Below, piece by piece: positions 7,727-15,271 of a DNA stretch of 32,428 bases (its first letter is position 1; each line of letters starts with the position of its first letter). Source of the stretch: JABWCK01 sp043822385 (GTDB lineage: Archaea; Micrarchaeota; Micrarchaeia; Norongarragalinales; Norongarragalinaceae); assembly GCA_043822385.1 (NCBI GenBank), contig JBDRBT010000020.1, positions 1 to 32,428 on the forward strand, given 5' to 3'. The notes under the pieces were generated by a model that saw only the letters and a program-made list of their open reading frames with translations, searched no databases and had not been told where the DNA came from. Made by a program: the position numbers and the translations under genes.

Positions 7727-8590
7727 TTACACGTATTCTTTTATTAACGCACTAATGTCTACTTGAGTCGCGTCTTGTTTTACTAACGGTTTTTCTTTCA
7801 AGGAACTTATTTGTTCTTCGTAAGTAGGCGCTTCTTTTTTGTATAACACGCCTAATGGAATCTTGTCGTTATTGTTCCATTCCCACGCTTTTTCCATGGC
7901 TTTATGGTAATCGCTTGAATCGTAATCTTCACTTAATTTGTAAACTCTTTCCTGAAAGTACTTTATTGTATTAATTTTATTGAAACTCAAGCAAGGCTGC
8001 AAGCAGTCAATGAAAGAAAATCCTTTGTGTTTAATTCCTTGAATTATTAAGTCAGTTAAATGAGGAACGTCTATAGCAAAACCCCTTGCTATGAACGAAC
8101 CTCCCGCGCCTAGTGCAATAGCCATTGGGTTAACTGGGTTTTCAATTACTCCTTCAGGCGTGCTTTTTGTTTTCATTCCCTTCAAGCTAGTTGGGCTGGT
8201 TTGCCCGGTAGTTAATCCATAAACTTGATTGTTTGTTACAATGTACGTAATGTTAGGGTTCCTGCGCAAGGCGTGAATCAAGTGGTTTAAACCAATTCCG
8301 TAACCATCGCCGTCTCCTCCTACTGCAATCACGTTCAAGTCGTGATTAGCTAGTTTTATTGCGAAAGCAGGTGGCAGCGAGCGTCCGTGCAAGCTCTCGA
8401 ACCCGTAAGTTTTAATGTAGTGAGGTAGTTTACTAGAGCAACCTACTCCTGAAACTACTACCACGTCTTTTTGTTGAAAGTCTAATTCAACTAACGCTTT
8501 TTTTAGTGCTGCTAGAACACCAAAGTTAGGGCACCCCGGACACCAGTTGTTAGTGTGCGTTGGTTCATTGAAATTGTTTAAGGAAGCCAT
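7727..8590 (-). CDS. korB: 2-oxoacid:ferredoxin oxidoreductase, beta subunit
   Basis: A 287-residue thiamine-diphosphate subunit of a two-subunit 2-oxoacid:ferredoxin oxidoreductase. It shows CPGC at 17-20 and Cys51 (GVGCSSKLPHY), which with a later Cys hold the [4Fe-4S] cluster. The TPP/Mg motif is GGDGDGYGIGLNHLIHAL (91-108) followed by NNQVYGLTTGQ (120-130). It starts directly after the stop codon of the alpha subunit, with GGTGA before the ATG, so the two are translated together. The substrate (2-oxoglutarate, pyruvate or broad) cannot be settled from sequence. Confidence 0.94.
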   Translation of the reverse strand: MASLNNFNEPTHTNNWCPGCPNFGVLAALKKALVELDFQQKDVVVVSGVGCSSKLPHYIKTYGFESLHGRSLPPAFAIKLANHDLNVIAVGGDGDGYGIGLNHLIHALRRNPNITYIVTNNQVYGLTTGQTSPTSLKGMKTKSTPEGVIENPVNPMAIALGAGGSFIARGFAIDVPHLTDLIIQGIKHKGFSFIDCLQPCLSFNKINTIKYFQERVYKLSEDYDSSDYHKAMEKAWEWNNNDKIPLGVLYKKEAPTYEEQISSLKEKPLVKQDATQVDISALIKEYV

Positions 8591-10342
8591 TTATTTCACC
8601 AGTTTTAATGCAGCGTCAACTATTTCCGGCACTATAAAAGGCCTGGCGTCGTAACGCAAGTGCGCGTGCTCGATTTTAATTCCGGTTTTTTCTCTGATTA
8701 AAGCGCGTAATTGTCCTGTAGAATTGCCTTCAAAAATTATTTTGGGTTCGTTTCCTTTCAATAACTTGATTGTTGTTTCAACAGGAAATGGTTCTAGAGC
8801 CCAGTAGTGAATTAATTTAGCGTTGATTCCTTTTTCTTGCAAGTGAAATAATGCTTCGCGAGCAACCATCATTGTAGAACCCCAGCACACTAGAGTAACA
8901 TCAGAGTTTTCATTACCGAATACTCTCGGCGCTAACTCGCTTTCATGAATTACCTTCATTTTCCTAGCGCGCTTGTCTATTTGTTTAATCCTGTTTTCAG
9001 GATCTTCACTAGAGAAACCTGTTTCGTCGTGTTCGTAAGAAGAACACACGTGCATTCCGTTTGGCTGGCCGTAAACGGCTCTCTTTGAAACCCCGCTTTC
9101 AGTTAATTTGTGTCTCTTGTAGTTTTTCATTACAGCCATTTCTTCATCGGAATAAAAATTGTGTCTTTCTACGATTATTTTGTTTTGATCGAATGGCTTG
9201 ACTGTGTGCATTGTTTCAGCTAAATACTTGTCTAGTAATACAATGCAAGGCGTTTGCACTTTCTCTGCTAAATCAAAGGCTTTACCTATTATTTCATAGC
9301 ATTCAGTAATGTCGCCTGGTGCTAGAACTATTCTAGGAAATTCTCCTTGAGAAGCATGCAACGCGAACTGCAAGTCTGCTTGCTCCGTGTAAGTAGGCAA
9401 GCCAGTGCTTGGTCCTGCTCTCTGCACGTTTATTATTACGCAAGGCGTTTCGCTTAAGCCTGCTAGCCCTAATGCTTCAACCATTAATGAAAAACCGCCG
9501 CCGCTTGTTGCAGTTAATGCCCTTACGCCGGTTGCGCCAGCGCCAACAATCATGTTCATTGCAGTTATTTCGTCTTCAGTGTGTTTTACTACTAGGTTGT
9601 ATTGTTTTTCGTGTTTAGCCATGTAGTGCAACACTGACGAGGAAGGACTCATTGGGTATTCTGCTATGAATTTGCATCCTGCTTTTATTGCTCCAATGCA
9701 CGCGCTCTCGTTTCCGTTAATAAACATTTTTTCTCGTTTCTTAACTGGCTTCACGTTTATTTTGAATGGTTTTTCTTTAAGCAAGTTAGCCAAGTAATCG
9801 TATCCTTCTTTAGCGCAAGCCTTGTTTTGGTTTATTACTTGTTCTCCTTTTGTTGCGAAGGCTTTCTCAATTATTTCATTCAATGAATCGAGTTTCATTC
9901 CGAATACTGCTAAAGAAGCGCCTAAAGCAACGGTGTTAAGCATTATTGCCCCGCCGTTTTTACTAGCGATTTCAAGGAATGGAACTGAAAGCAGTCTCAC
10001 GTCTTTTCTAGTTAATTCTTCTTGAGTTATGTTTACTGTTTTGTTGTCGAATAAGATTGCTCCGCCTTCAGTTAATTCTTTTTCGTGCTCTAAAACCCCT
10101 TTTTTATCAAGTGTTACTAGAACATCAATTTGATTGTAATCGTAATGACTGTAAAAATCGTTTTCTTCCGCCCTCAAAAAAACGGTGTTGTGTCCGCCCT
10201 TGATTAAAGACGGGTAATCGTTAGTTGAATAAACATTCAAGCCGTGTTTTTGCAAGCACTTAGCGAATGAAGTACTCATTACTATTATTCCTGCGCCTGC
10301 TGCGCCTGCAAACTTTATTGTTAAACTATTAGTTTTCTGCAT
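8591..10342 (-). CDS. korA: 2-oxoacid:ferredoxin oxidoreductase, gamma-alpha fusion
   Basis: A 583-residue fused subunit. Residues about 1-195 are the gamma domain (IKFAGAAGAGIIVMSTSFAK, YPSLIKGGHNTVFLR). Residues about 205-583 are the alpha domain, with YPMSPSS (229-235) in the place of the YPITP motif of two-subunit enzymes, GATGVRALTATSGGGFSLM, and a C-terminal domain from about 470. The enzyme oxidatively decarboxylates 2-oxoacids to acyl-CoA and reduces ferredoxin. There is no delta (2x[4Fe-4S]) subunit here, as expected for the two-subunit class, so electrons probably go straight to a ferredoxin such as the one encoded next door. Confidence 0.94.
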   Translation of the reverse strand: MQKTNSLTIKFAGAAGAGIIVMSTSFAKCLQKHGLNVYSTNDYPSLIKGGHNTVFLRAEENDFYSHYDYNQIDVLVTLDKKGVLEHEKELTEGGAILFDNKTVNITQEELTRKDVRLLSVPFLEIASKNGGAIMLNTVALGASLAVFGMKLDSLNEIIEKAFATKGEQVINQNKACAKEGYDYLANLLKEKPFKINVKPVKKREKMFINGNESACIGAIKAGCKFIAEYPMSPSSSVLHYMAKHEKQYNLVVKHTEDEITAMNMIVGAGATGVRALTATSGGGFSLMVEALGLAGLSETPCVIINVQRAGPSTGLPTYTEQADLQFALHASQGEFPRIVLAPGDITECYEIIGKAFDLAEKVQTPCIVLLDKYLAETMHTVKPFDQNKIIVERHNFYSDEEMAVMKNYKRHKLTESGVSKRAVYGQPNGMHVCSSYEHDETGFSSEDPENRIKQIDKRARKMKVIHESELAPRVFGNENSDVTLVCWGSTMMVAREALFHLQEKGINAKLIHYWALEPFPVETTIKLLKGNEPKIIFEGNSTGQLRALIREKTGIKIEHAHLRYDARPFIVPEIVDAALKLVK

Positions 10343-10454
10343 TTTTGTTTCTCTTTAATTAAATGAGGTATAGGTTCAAGCGTGAAAAACAATAAAAAAG
10401 TAACTCCCTTCGCTAATCAGCGTTCTTTTATTTTTTGTTTTTCTCTATCTTCTT

Positions 10455-11213
10455 ATGAATCCTTTAGTTTTGAAGCACGAAGGAAAAGAATACCACTTCG
10501 CTTTAGTTAATCATGCCCTTGCCCTTAAAAACACTTTTTCAAGTGAAATTGAAGCTTTGGTTCTAGAAGAAAATTTGCATATTTGCAGGGGGGGAAGAAA
10601 AGTAGTAATGGATTTTCATAAAATGAGGAAACCAATCTATTTTGTTGAAAACCCTGAATTAGTTAATAGCGCTGGAACTTCGATTAATGAAGCAACTGCA
10701 AGCAGTTTTTTAAAAGTTTTCGGCGGTCTTTTGATTAGTACGCCTGCTGGTCTTGCTTTGTATGCTAAGGTTTCTAAAGAGAAATTATCTCGGCGAGATT
10801 TTATAAAACATTTACTTGTTTCTGGCGTAGCATTGTTTATGGGGACTGCCTACTTAAAAACTGGATTTGAATTAGGTTCAAAGTTTAATCTCGAGCAAAA
10901 AAAGATTTTTGATAAGGCTAGAGCTGACTTGAAAAAAGTAACTCCTGCTTTTACGCTTGAAGATTTCAATAAGCTTCCTAATGATGTTAAAGGCGGTTTA
11001 ATGCTTGCTGTAAGGAATGCAGTAATGGCGGAAGGCTTGCATAGATTGTCAAAGCGGCATTCAGTGTTAGGAATGATGGTTGGAACCGGGCATTATAATC
11101 TTACGGATTATATTTTGGATGACGAAAAAAGAAAGTTGTTTAGAGCGGGTTTTGAGCCAGTAATAAGAAGACTGCATCCGGATGGAAGAATAGACCGCTT
11201 GGCACTTAAATAA
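10455..11213 (+). CDS. TIKI/TraB-like membrane protein (tentative)
   Basis: A 252-residue protein I do not firmly recognise. The C-terminal stretch RNAVMAEGLHRLSKRHSVLG followed by MMVGTGHYN resembles the closing part of TraB/PrgY/TIKI proteins, where a GxxH motif carries a key His (here H213). Near the N-terminus, ALVNHAL (H20) may be a degraded first GxxH motif, followed by EALVLEEN where the family has an acidic strand. Two hydrophobic segments (about 84-104 and 119-136) sit between the halves, joined by a basic loop containing SRRDFIK, which looks like a twin-arginine motif but is internal. A T-rich promoter-like stretch lies about 25 nt before the ATG. Confidence 0.4.
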   Translation: MNPLVLKHEGKEYHFALVNHALALKNTFSSEIEALVLEENLHICRGGRKVVMDFHKMRKPIYFVENPELVNSAGTSINEATASSFLKVFGGLLISTPAGLALYAKVSKEKLSRRDFIKHLLVSGVALFMGTAYLKTGFELGSKFNLEQKKIFDKARADLKKVTPAFTLEDFNKLPNDVKGGLMLAVRNAVMAEGLHRLSKRHSVLGMMVGTGHYNLTDYILDDEKRKLFRAGFEPVIRRLHPDGRIDRLALK

Positions 11214-11256
11214 CGGGCTTAGAGGGATTCGGACCCTCGACCTCCTGCTTTCTTCC

Positions 11257-11284
11257 AAACTTTTACTGAAAAGTTTGATCAAAA
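11257..11284 (+). repeat. Palindromic 28-nt repeat, copy A (in tRNA-Arg intron)
   Basis: Pattern AAACTTTT - ACTG - AAAAGTTT - GATC - AAAA. The first three blocks form a small hairpin. It is the near-complement of copy B, so the two can pair as the body of the intron. Confidence 0.8.
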
Positions 11285-11291
11285 CACTTAT

Positions 11292-11320
11292 TTTTGATGA
11301 AACTTTTTAAAAAAAAGTTT
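11292..11320 (-). repeat. Palindromic repeat, copy B (inverted, in tRNA-Arg intron)
   Basis: Read on the minus strand: AAACTTTT - TTTTA - AAAAGTTT - CATC - AAAA. It is inverted relative to copy A and separated from it by 7 nt. Confidence 0.8.
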
Positions 11321-11405
11321 CTTAGAAGGCAGTTGCTCTATCCAGGCTGAGCTATAAGCCCTTTTGTATAAAGAAACTCGTAGGTAAACTAATTTATTGC
11401 TTTTC

Positions 11406-11747
11406 TTAAGGCGCGGTTATTCGGTTTAGTATCCAGAAGAAGCCCCCCCATTGCCCGATGAAGTGGAAAAGGCTTATTACGAACAAGGGTAGTGCTAGCC
11501 AGCGTAGTTTGTTGTATTTATTCCAAATAATGAATGCTAAAGCAGCTAAGGGAGAAATTATTGCCCACAAAACAATTAATTTTATTTCATTATCACTCAT
11601 TAGAGAGTGTACTTCGCGAATGCTTTTGTAATCAATTACATTGTTTTCTCGGTGGTCAAGCAAGCTTTTTTCTCTCCGAGTAATGCTTACAATTCTAGGG
11701 ATAGCTTGGATTTTTCTACTGATTCCTCCAATCATTTTTTCATTCAC
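11406..11747 (-). CDS. Small membrane protein, unknown
   Basis: A 113-residue protein with a basic N-terminal half (residues 1-50, rich in Arg, Lys and Ile) and two hydrophobic segments (about 57-75 and 82-101) near the C-terminus. I recognise no family. The ATG at 11747 is supported by ATTTAAAT at 11780-11787 on the same strand, giving a short leader. An internal ATG at about residue 50 would give a 64-residue two-helix protein. It lies between two tRNA genes. Confidence 0.5.
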   Translation of the reverse strand: MNEKMIGGISRKIQAIPRIVSITRREKSLLDHRENNVIDYKSIREVHSLMSDNEIKLIVLWAIISPLAALAFIIWNKYNKLRWLALPLFVISLFHFIGQWGGFFWILNRITAP

Positions 11748-11822
11748 TCGGTGGGCGTAGAATTTAACTGTTTCAACGAATTTAAATGCAAGTATTCCAC
11801 TATTTTTAGTATTGCTTTTTTT

Positions 11823-11895
11823 GGGGTCGTAGGATAGCCTGGTAGACTTCTAGATTCGGGGTCTAGCGACCCGAGTTCGAATCTCGGCGACCCCA
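11823..11895 (+). tRNA. tRNA-Pro (anticodon CGG)
   Basis: Acceptor GGGGTCG/CGACCCC with discriminator A, anticodon stem CTAGA/TCTAG with loop TTCGGGG (anticodon CGG), and T-arm CCGAG-TTCGAAT-CTCGG. The D-stem is weak (GGAT against GACT leaves an A-A mismatch and wobbles). No intron. CCA is not encoded. Confidence 0.93.
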
Positions 11896-11897
11896 CT

Positions 11898-11925
11898 AAA
11901 CTTTTACCGAAAAGTTTAATCAAAA
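11898..11925 (+). repeat. Palindromic 28-nt repeat, copy C (3' of tRNA-Pro)
   Basis: AAACTTTT - ACCG - AAAAGTTT - AATC - AAAA, beginning 2 nt after the tRNA-Pro discriminator. It differs from copy A at two positions. Confidence 0.8.
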
Positions 11926-11944
11926 ACAGAAAAATTAAGTAAAG

Positions 11945-11960
11945 AAAAGTTTGATGAAAA
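11945..11960 (+). repeat. Half-copy D of the palindromic repeat
   Basis: AAAAGTTT - GATG - AAAA, the right half of the same unit, 19 nt after copy C. Confidence 0.6.
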
Positions 11961-12012
11961 CGAAAAGTGTTTTTAATCCTGCTTGGTTTATGCTTAGATA
12001 GGTGGGTTTAGT

Positions 12013-12402
12013 TTGGAGGAAATTCTCGGCGAGAGGAAATTGAAAGTAAAGTATGTTTTAGCTATAGCTTTTGCTTGGATTTTGCTTGGCACTGTTGCTT
12101 TTCACTTATTTGAAGGGTGGGATTTTGTTGATTCGCTGTATTTTTCTACTTCCACTTTAACTACGGTTGGTTACGGTGACTTGTTTCCAACAACTCAAGT
12201 AAGTAAGTTGTTTGCTGTTTTTTACATGTTTTCGGGAGTAGCAATAATGTTTTACGCTTTAAGTCAAGCCGGGGCTTATTACGTGGAAACTAGAATGCAT
12301 GACCAAATAATAAAGACTTTGAGCCCGAGAGAAAACTTTCGCGTAATAAAGCGTTCTGCTAGATCAATGATGTCATCTAGGAAAAAGAAAGAAAAACACT
12401 GA
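12013..12402 (+). CDS. Two-helix potassium channel
   Basis: A 129-residue K+ channel pore subunit. Transmembrane helix 1 is at about 14-33, the pore helix and filter are at 37-60 with the canonical TVGYGD at 51-56, and helix 2 is at about 64-86, followed by a basic cytoplasmic tail. There is no RCK or cyclic-nucleotide domain, so gating is unclear. A TTG start at 12013 is supported by AGGTGG at 12000-12005, seven bases upstream. A separate RCK protein with a damaged pore is encoded near 23.1 kb. The next gene begins 18 nt after this stop. Confidence 0.9.
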   Translation: MEEILGERKLKVKYVLAIAFAWILLGTVAFHLFEGWDFVDSLYFSTSTLTTVGYGDLFPTTQVSKLFAVFYMFSGVAIMFYALSQAGAYYVETRMHDQIIKTLSPRENFRVIKRSARSMMSSRKKKEKH

Positions 12403-12420
12403 CGTTCTTTTATTGTTATA

Positions 12421-12870
12421 ATGAGCGCGGGAATACTTCCTAAAGAAGAATAGAAAGCTCTTAAGACGCTAGGTACTTACAATGCTTGGTTAAGGGAAGG
12501 TTTGAATCATTCTATTTGGAAGAAGCAAACAAATTCGAAGCGGCGGTATATTGCTTTGTTTAAGTTAATGCAGTTGCAGACGCATTTAAAGAACCCGAAT
12601 GAATTTGCGTCTTCACATTATCTTGCTAGAAAATGGGTTAAGGATGTTTTCAGCCCTAATGAATTATTGATTCAAGACTACTTGATTTTAGCTGGCAGCG
12701 ACCCTCAAATTAACGTGCGTCAGCTTGTTAATTGTTTTACTGCAAAAAAATCGAGTTTAACTCCTGCAAACTTTATTGAAGAAATGAAGCCAGATTTTAT
12801 TAAGTATTTACCAAAAAACACTATTGAACTGAGAAAGTCATGGTGGAAGAGTTTTCTTCACTTAGAGTAA
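12421..12870 (+). pseudogene. Unknown gene interrupted by an in-frame TAG
   Basis: A frame from ATG 12421 to TAA 12870 (150 codons including the terminal stop) is broken only by TAG at 12451-12453, after MSAGILPKEE. What follows (KALKTLGTYNAWLREGLNHS...) is continuous and protein-like up to the tryptophan-rich end KSWWKSFLHLE, and the first ten residues read naturally into it. Without read-through, translation could begin at TTG 12502 (122 residues) or ATG 12568. I recognise no family. The sequence is helical and basic. It follows the K+ channel by 18 nt. Possible explanations are a nonsense mutation, a sequencing error or a downstream TTG start. Pyrrolysine recoding is unlikely because neighbouring genes end in TAG. 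Confidence 0.5.
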
Positions 12871-12902
12871 TTTTAATTACTTTGTTTTCCCTTATTGTTT
12901 TC

Positions 12903-14198
12903 ATGATGCGTACTCATTACGTGAACCAAGTTTCTGACTGCGAGGGAGAGGAAGTGGTTTTAGCTGGTTGGGTTCACGAAACCAGGACTTTTGGGGCTAT
13001 TAACTTCGTTGTTTTGCGTGACAAAACCGGCGTAGTGCAACTTACTTTCAAGAAGGAGGGTTCGCCACCTGAAGTTCTTGAATTGTCTAGGAAACTAATT
13101 AAGGAAACAGCTATAGTCGTTAAAGGAATTGTTAAGAAATCAAAAATAGCTAATGCTGGAGTCGAGGTTTTTCCTTCTGAATTAAGTGTTGTTGGGGAAG
13201 TATTGAAGAAAGTTCCTTTGGATGTTACGGGGAAAGTTCCTGCTGACTTGGATGTTCGTTTAGATAATCGAGTTATTGACTTGCGTACTCTCAAAACTAA
13301 CGCTGTTTTTAGGGTTAGACACCAAGTTCTCCAGGGTTTTAGGAACCAGTTAGTTAAGGATGGTTTTCAAGAAATTAGTCCTCCTTGCATTGTGGGAACG
13401 TCTACAGAAGGAGGAACTGACTTGTTTTCTGTTGATTACTTTGAGAAAAAAGCGTTTCTTGCTCAGAGCCCGCAGTTGTATAAGCAACTAGCGGTTTTAG
13501 GTGGCTTGGATAAAGTATTCATGGTTACGCCTGTTTTCAGAGCTGAAAAACACAATACTGTCGAGCACTTGAATGAAGTAACTCAATTGGATGCGGAAAT
13601 GGGTTTTGCTGGAGAGAATGATGCTTTGAATGAGTTAGAGCGAGTTTTCTTGAGTGTTTTGAAAAACGTGAAAGAAAATTGCGTTAATGACTTGAGTTTG
13701 CTTTCAGTTGAATTGAGTGTTCCTGAAAAACTCGAGCGTTTTACTTACGATGAAGTTTTAGACGCGTTAGCTTCTCACGACGTTAAGTTGAATTGGGGGG
13801 ATGACTTTCCTAAAGAAGTAGAACACAAACTGCCTGAAGTAATGAAGAGCGAGGCGTTTCTTGTGACTCGCTGGCCTACTATGGCGCGCGCGTTTTATTC
13901 CCAGCCTTGTGAGGAAGATGAAGAAAAGTGTTTAGCTTACGATTTAGTGTATAAGGGAATGGAAATTGCTTCTGGAGCACAAAGGATTCATGATCCCAGT
14001 GTTTTGATAACTGCTTTAAAGAAGCGGGGTTTGAAACCAGAGTCTTTTGAATCGTATATTGATGCTTTCAAGTATGGGCCTATTCCTCATGCTGGTTGGA
14101 GTATTGGCGCTGAAAGAATCACTATGGCTTTAACTAACCAAAAAAATATTCGCGAGTGCTCGTTGTTCCCTCGTGACAGAACTAGAATTAGTCCTTAA
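12903..14198 (+). CDS. aspS: Aspartyl-tRNA synthetase, archaeal type
   Basis: Class II synthetase of about 431 residues, the short archaeal/eukaryotic form. The N-terminal OB-fold anticodon domain has VVLAGWVHETRTFG. The catalytic core has STEGGTDLF, LAQSPQLYKQ, motif 2 FRAEKHNTVEHLNE and motif 3 GAERITMAL. Starts at 12903 or 12906 (Met-Met-Arg-Thr) are favoured over 12840 because they match the family N-terminus and lie about 29 nt after TTTTAA at 12871. His24 in GWVHE, where discriminating archaeal AspRS carries Trp, suggests a non-discriminating enzyme that also makes Asp-tRNA-Asn, which would require an amidotransferase elsewhere. Its stop shares the palindrome TTAA with the opposing gene. 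Confidence 0.95.
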   Translation: MMRTHYVNQVSDCEGEEVVLAGWVHETRTFGAINFVVLRDKTGVVQLTFKKEGSPPEVLELSRKLIKETAIVVKGIVKKSKIANAGVEVFPSELSVVGEVLKKVPLDVTGKVPADLDVRLDNRVIDLRTLKTNAVFRVRHQVLQGFRNQLVKDGFQEISPPCIVGTSTEGGTDLFSVDYFEKKAFLAQSPQLYKQLAVLGGLDKVFMVTPVFRAEKHNTVEHLNEVTQLDAEMGFAGENDALNELERVFLSVLKNVKENCVNDLSLLSVELSVPEKLERFTYDEVLDALASHDVKLNWGDDFPKEVEHKLPEVMKSEAFLVTRWPTMARAFYSQPCEEDEEKCLAYDLVYKGMEIASGAQRIHDPSVLITALKKRGLKPESFESYIDAFKYGPIPHAGWSIGAERITMALTNQKNIRECSLFPRDRTRISP

Positions 14199-14545
14199 GC
14201 TGCTTTTCTTATTTTAAATTCTTCATGCAGCTTGTTAATTTTAGGGAGTTTTATTTTTTCTATTCTTTTTGAGTATTTTTCTATTTCCTTTTCAATTGTT
14301 TTAGGGTTGTGTTTTCGTTCTATCAAGAATAAAGTGTAAAGGTCTATTGCTGTTTCCTTGTGTGTTCTCCATTCTTCATTAGTAGGCAGCCTGCTTTTTT
14401 CTTCATAATGATCTAAGGCTATTCCCTTCAACCATTTTTCTCCGGCTACTTTTATTTTTTGCCTTTTTTCGTAAGGTAAAGCGTGTATTTGTGAAAAAAG
14501 ACTAAGCATTTTCTGGAGTTTTTGTGTGTTTATTATTCTAGCCAT
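14195..14545 (-). CDS. Hypothetical helical protein, 116 aa
   Basis: A basic, almost wholly helical, soluble protein (about one third Lys, Arg and Glu) with no motif I recognise. The C-terminal half (NPKTIEKEIEKYSKRIEKIK) may form a coiled coil. The ATG at 14545 lies about 28 nt after TTTTAAAG on the same strand, so a leaderless message is likely, and this supports a real gene. It converges on aspS and the two stops overlap in TTAA. Confidence 0.6.
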   Translation of the reverse strand: MARIINTQKLQKMLSLFSQIHALPYEKRQKIKVAGEKWLKGIALDHYEEKSRLPTNEEWRTHKETAIDLYTLFLIERKHNPKTIEKEIEKYSKRIEKIKLPKINKLHEEFKIRKAA

Positions 14546-14640
14546 TAATTAATTCTTGTTTTTGTTTCTTTAAAATCGTTTTACTAGGGTCGCGTGTTTA
14601 AAAAACCTTTTTTCGTTATTAGTGTTAGAGTTGGTTTTGC

Positions 14641-15222
14641 TTGTTTGATGAATTCATTGCTTCTTTTGCTTTATTATTCATAATAATGAATCCGTTGTCT
14701 AGTATTCCAGTTTATTTGTCTCTAGCTGAAAAACTCACGGTTAAACAAAAAGGGTTTGCTTTGTATGAAGCTTCTTTAGTTGCTGGTGGCTTGGCTATTG
14801 CTTTCTTGTTTTTTGGCCCTGAGTTCTTGAAGTTGTTGGGTTTAACTAATTCTTCCTTTAAGATTGCGGGGGGAATTGTTTTAGGTATTTTGGGTTTGCA
14901 AACGGTTTTGAATATTAAGTTTAGTTCAAAGCCACAGGAAAAAGACCCTAAGACTCTCGGCTTGATTATTGGTACTCCAATGCTTACTGGGCCTGGAGTT
15001 TTAACTAGTGTTTTGTTGAGCAGTAGGGATTCTGGTTACGTGGTTACTTTTTTTGCTATAATAGCGGTTGTTGCAGCTAGTTGGTTAGTGTTGTCTTACG
15101 CTAACAAACTCGAGAAGTGGTTGGGGCACAGGTTTATTTCAGTGTTTTCTAGAGTAATGGGCTTGTTTTTGGTTGCGCGGGGAGTGCAATTACTGGTTTT
15201 AGGCGTGGTTGAATTAATTTGA
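14641..15222 (+). CDS. MarC-family membrane protein
   Basis: A 193-residue member of the MarC/UPF0056 family of six-helix inner-membrane proteins, whose transport role is unsettled despite the historical antibiotic-resistance name. The N-terminal FALLFIIMNPLSSIPVYLSL is diagnostic; GIVLGILGLQ, TPMLTGPGVLTSVL and a final helix RVMGLFLVARGVQLLVLG follow. TTG at 14641 is the only start that gives a full-length first helix. The dCMP deaminase gene follows about 50 nt later and has its own TATA-like box. Confidence 0.88.
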   Translation: MFDEFIASFALLFIIMNPLSSIPVYLSLAEKLTVKQKGFALYEASLVAGGLAIAFLFFGPEFLKLLGLTNSSFKIAGGIVLGILGLQTVLNIKFSSKPQEKDPKTLGLIIGTPMLTGPGVLTSVLLSSRDSGYVVTFFAIIAVVAASWLVLSYANKLEKWLGHRFISVFSRVMGLFLVARGVQLLVLGVVELI

Positions 15223-15271
15223 TTTTTACAGCTTCTTTTTTAAAGTTTTAACAGCATAATTGGTTTTGGAA

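Larger units (their letters stand above)
11214..11361 (-). tRNA. tRNA-Arg (anticodon TCT) with intron
   Basis: Acceptor GGGCTTA/TAAGCCC, discriminator G (CCA not encoded), D-arm GCTC/GAGC, anticodon stem CTGC/GCAG and loop CTTCTAA with anticodon TCT at 11326-11324. A 73-nt intron (11322-11250) follows position 37. A bulge-helix-bulge can be drawn: exon CTTC pairs with intron GAAG, a 3-nt bulge lies on the 3' side, a TAA bulge on the 5' side, and the intron ends AAAC.../...GTTT pair. This fixes exon 1 as 11361-11323 and exon 2 as 11249-11214. The T-loop reads TCCGAAT, with C in place of the usual T (pseudouridine) 55. The intron is built from an inverted pair of a repeat described separately. 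Confidence 0.88.

Noticed and set aside
9405..9626. Two overlapping plus-strand frames within korA
   Set aside because: Antisense to conserved alpha-subunit sequence; composition follows from the opposite codons.
11067..11282. A 71-codon minus-strand open frame across the tRNA-Arg
   Set aside because: It runs antisense to the 10455-11213 gene and through the tRNA 3' exon and intron; the RNA gene explains the sequence.
12451..12453. Pyrrolysine (or other recoding) at the in-frame TAG
   Set aside because: Several intact genes in the window end in TAG, and no Pyl machinery or methylamine methyltransferase is seen.
12840..12902. Hydrophobic N-terminal extension of AspRS
   Set aside because: It overlaps the preceding gene and promoter region; the family start is at 12903/12906.
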